6,036 nt of DNA, taken from Euryarchaeota archaeon UBA175 (lineage in GTDB: Archaea; Thermoplasmatota; Poseidoniia; Poseidoniales; Thalassarchaeaceae). The position numbers and the translations under genes are program-made. Every line of letters starts with the position of its first letter. Position 1 is the first letter of the stretch. Below, piece by piece: positions 5,828 to 6,036 of this stretch. The stretch spans positions 1 through 6,036 of the forward strand of contig DAFD01000060.1 in NCBI GenBank assembly GCA_002497895.1, given 5' to 3'. The notes beneath the pieces are model-generated. The model worked only from the letters and a program-made list of their open reading frames with translations. It ran no database searches and was not told the origin of the DNA.

Positions 5828-6036
5828 GACTCCACCCCCATACGTCGAATCGTGTCGACAACAGCCTGAGTGCGAGAATCAATCTCGATATTCACAGAAT
5901 GGCCGACTTGCTTCTCACCTATCGTCGTGACCCTCAGCGTTTCGGGAATAATGTGTAAGGCGAAGCTAGACTCACTAACCTCACCAACTGTCAATGACAT
6001 TCCATCGACAGCGACATAGCCCTTCTCCAGAATGTA
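5824..6036 (-). CDS. ribE: Riboflavin synthase, lumazine-binding-domain type (C-terminal part, cut by window edge)
   Basis: Seventy codons plus TGA are visible, and the frame continues past the right edge. The peptide begins [17 protein letters not shown] and continues through [23 protein letters not shown] and ends IRRMGVES. This is the second lumazine-binding barrel of the bacterial/eukaryotic-type riboflavin synthase, whose matching segments read KGxIAVDGxSLTV, IPHTLxxTT and VNxExD. The enzyme dismutates two molecules of dimethyl-ribityllumazine into riboflavin and the pyrimidine substrate of RibH. The usual His of PHTL is Glu here (PETL). The gene overlaps ribH by four bases. It is not the RibC-type enzyme of methanogens, which is a relative of lumazine synthase. 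The first barrel and the start lie outside the window. Confidence 0.9.
   Translation of the reverse strand, partial: YILEKGYVAVDGMSLTVGEVSESSFALHIIPETLRVTTIGEKQVGHSVNIEIDSRTQAVVDTIRRMGVES
5830..5836 (-). promoter_or_regulatory. Ribosome binding site supporting the ribH GTG start
   Basis: The coding strand reads GGTGGAG, then TC, then GTG at 5827. The GGTG core stands five bases from the start, the same geometry as at trxB, and lies inside the end of ribE. This supports the non-ATG start for ribH. Confidence 0.45.

Noticed and set aside
5474..5869. 131-residue plus-strand open frame opposite ribH
   Set aside because: It is antisense to a clear lumazine synthase with conserved motifs and has no family signature.

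Overview
All recognisable genes in this window lie on the minus strand, so the gene order is read from the high-coordinate end to the low one: riboflavin synthase (3' part only), lumazine synthase, thioredoxin reductase, a MoeB/MoeZ-type E1-like enzyme with a rhodanese domain, and a large fused alpha-beta E1 subunit of a 2-oxoacid dehydrogenase. The best guess for the source is a marine planktonic euryarchaeon of the Marine Group II / Poseidoniales type. This rests on a short archaeal-type lumazine synthase beside an otherwise bacterial-looking gene set, moderate base composition, compact gene packing, GGTG- and GGAG-like ribosome binding sites, and a zinc ribbon added to a metabolic enzyme. 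The source assignment is an inference; no rRNA or informational gene is present to fix it.

Layout: 5824-6036 is the end of ribE, whose stop codon overlaps the GTG start of ribH (5432-5827), so the last two steps of riboflavin synthesis form a translationally coupled pair. A gap of about 140 bp follows and holds a perfect 16-bp interrupted palindrome (5374-5389). Next comes trxB (4364-5293). A 50-bp gap consisting mostly of a nested inverted repeat (4317-4348) leads to the MoeB/MoeZ-rhodanese gene (3138-4313). The 266-bp gap 2872-3137 is AT-rich and carries a degenerate 12-bp motif, TTCACCACWATT, six times at roughly 31-34 bp spacing, with two copies placed in the loops of perfect inverted repeats. 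The last gene (10-2871) is the 953-residue E1 alpha-beta fusion with an unusual N-terminal extension of about 220 residues that starts with a four-cysteine zinc ribbon.

Functionally the genes share a cofactor, redox and sulfur theme. The rib genes make riboflavin, the precursor of FAD. TrxB is an FAD enzyme that reduces thioredoxin with NADPH. The E1-like/rhodanese protein activates and sulfurates ubiquitin-like sulfur carriers. The E1 fusion is a thiamine-diphosphate enzyme feeding a lipoyl E2. No E2 or E3 lies within the window; any such genes would have to be past the left edge. The two features most worth a second look are the periodic motif array upstream of the E1 gene and the zinc-ribbon extension of that enzyme.
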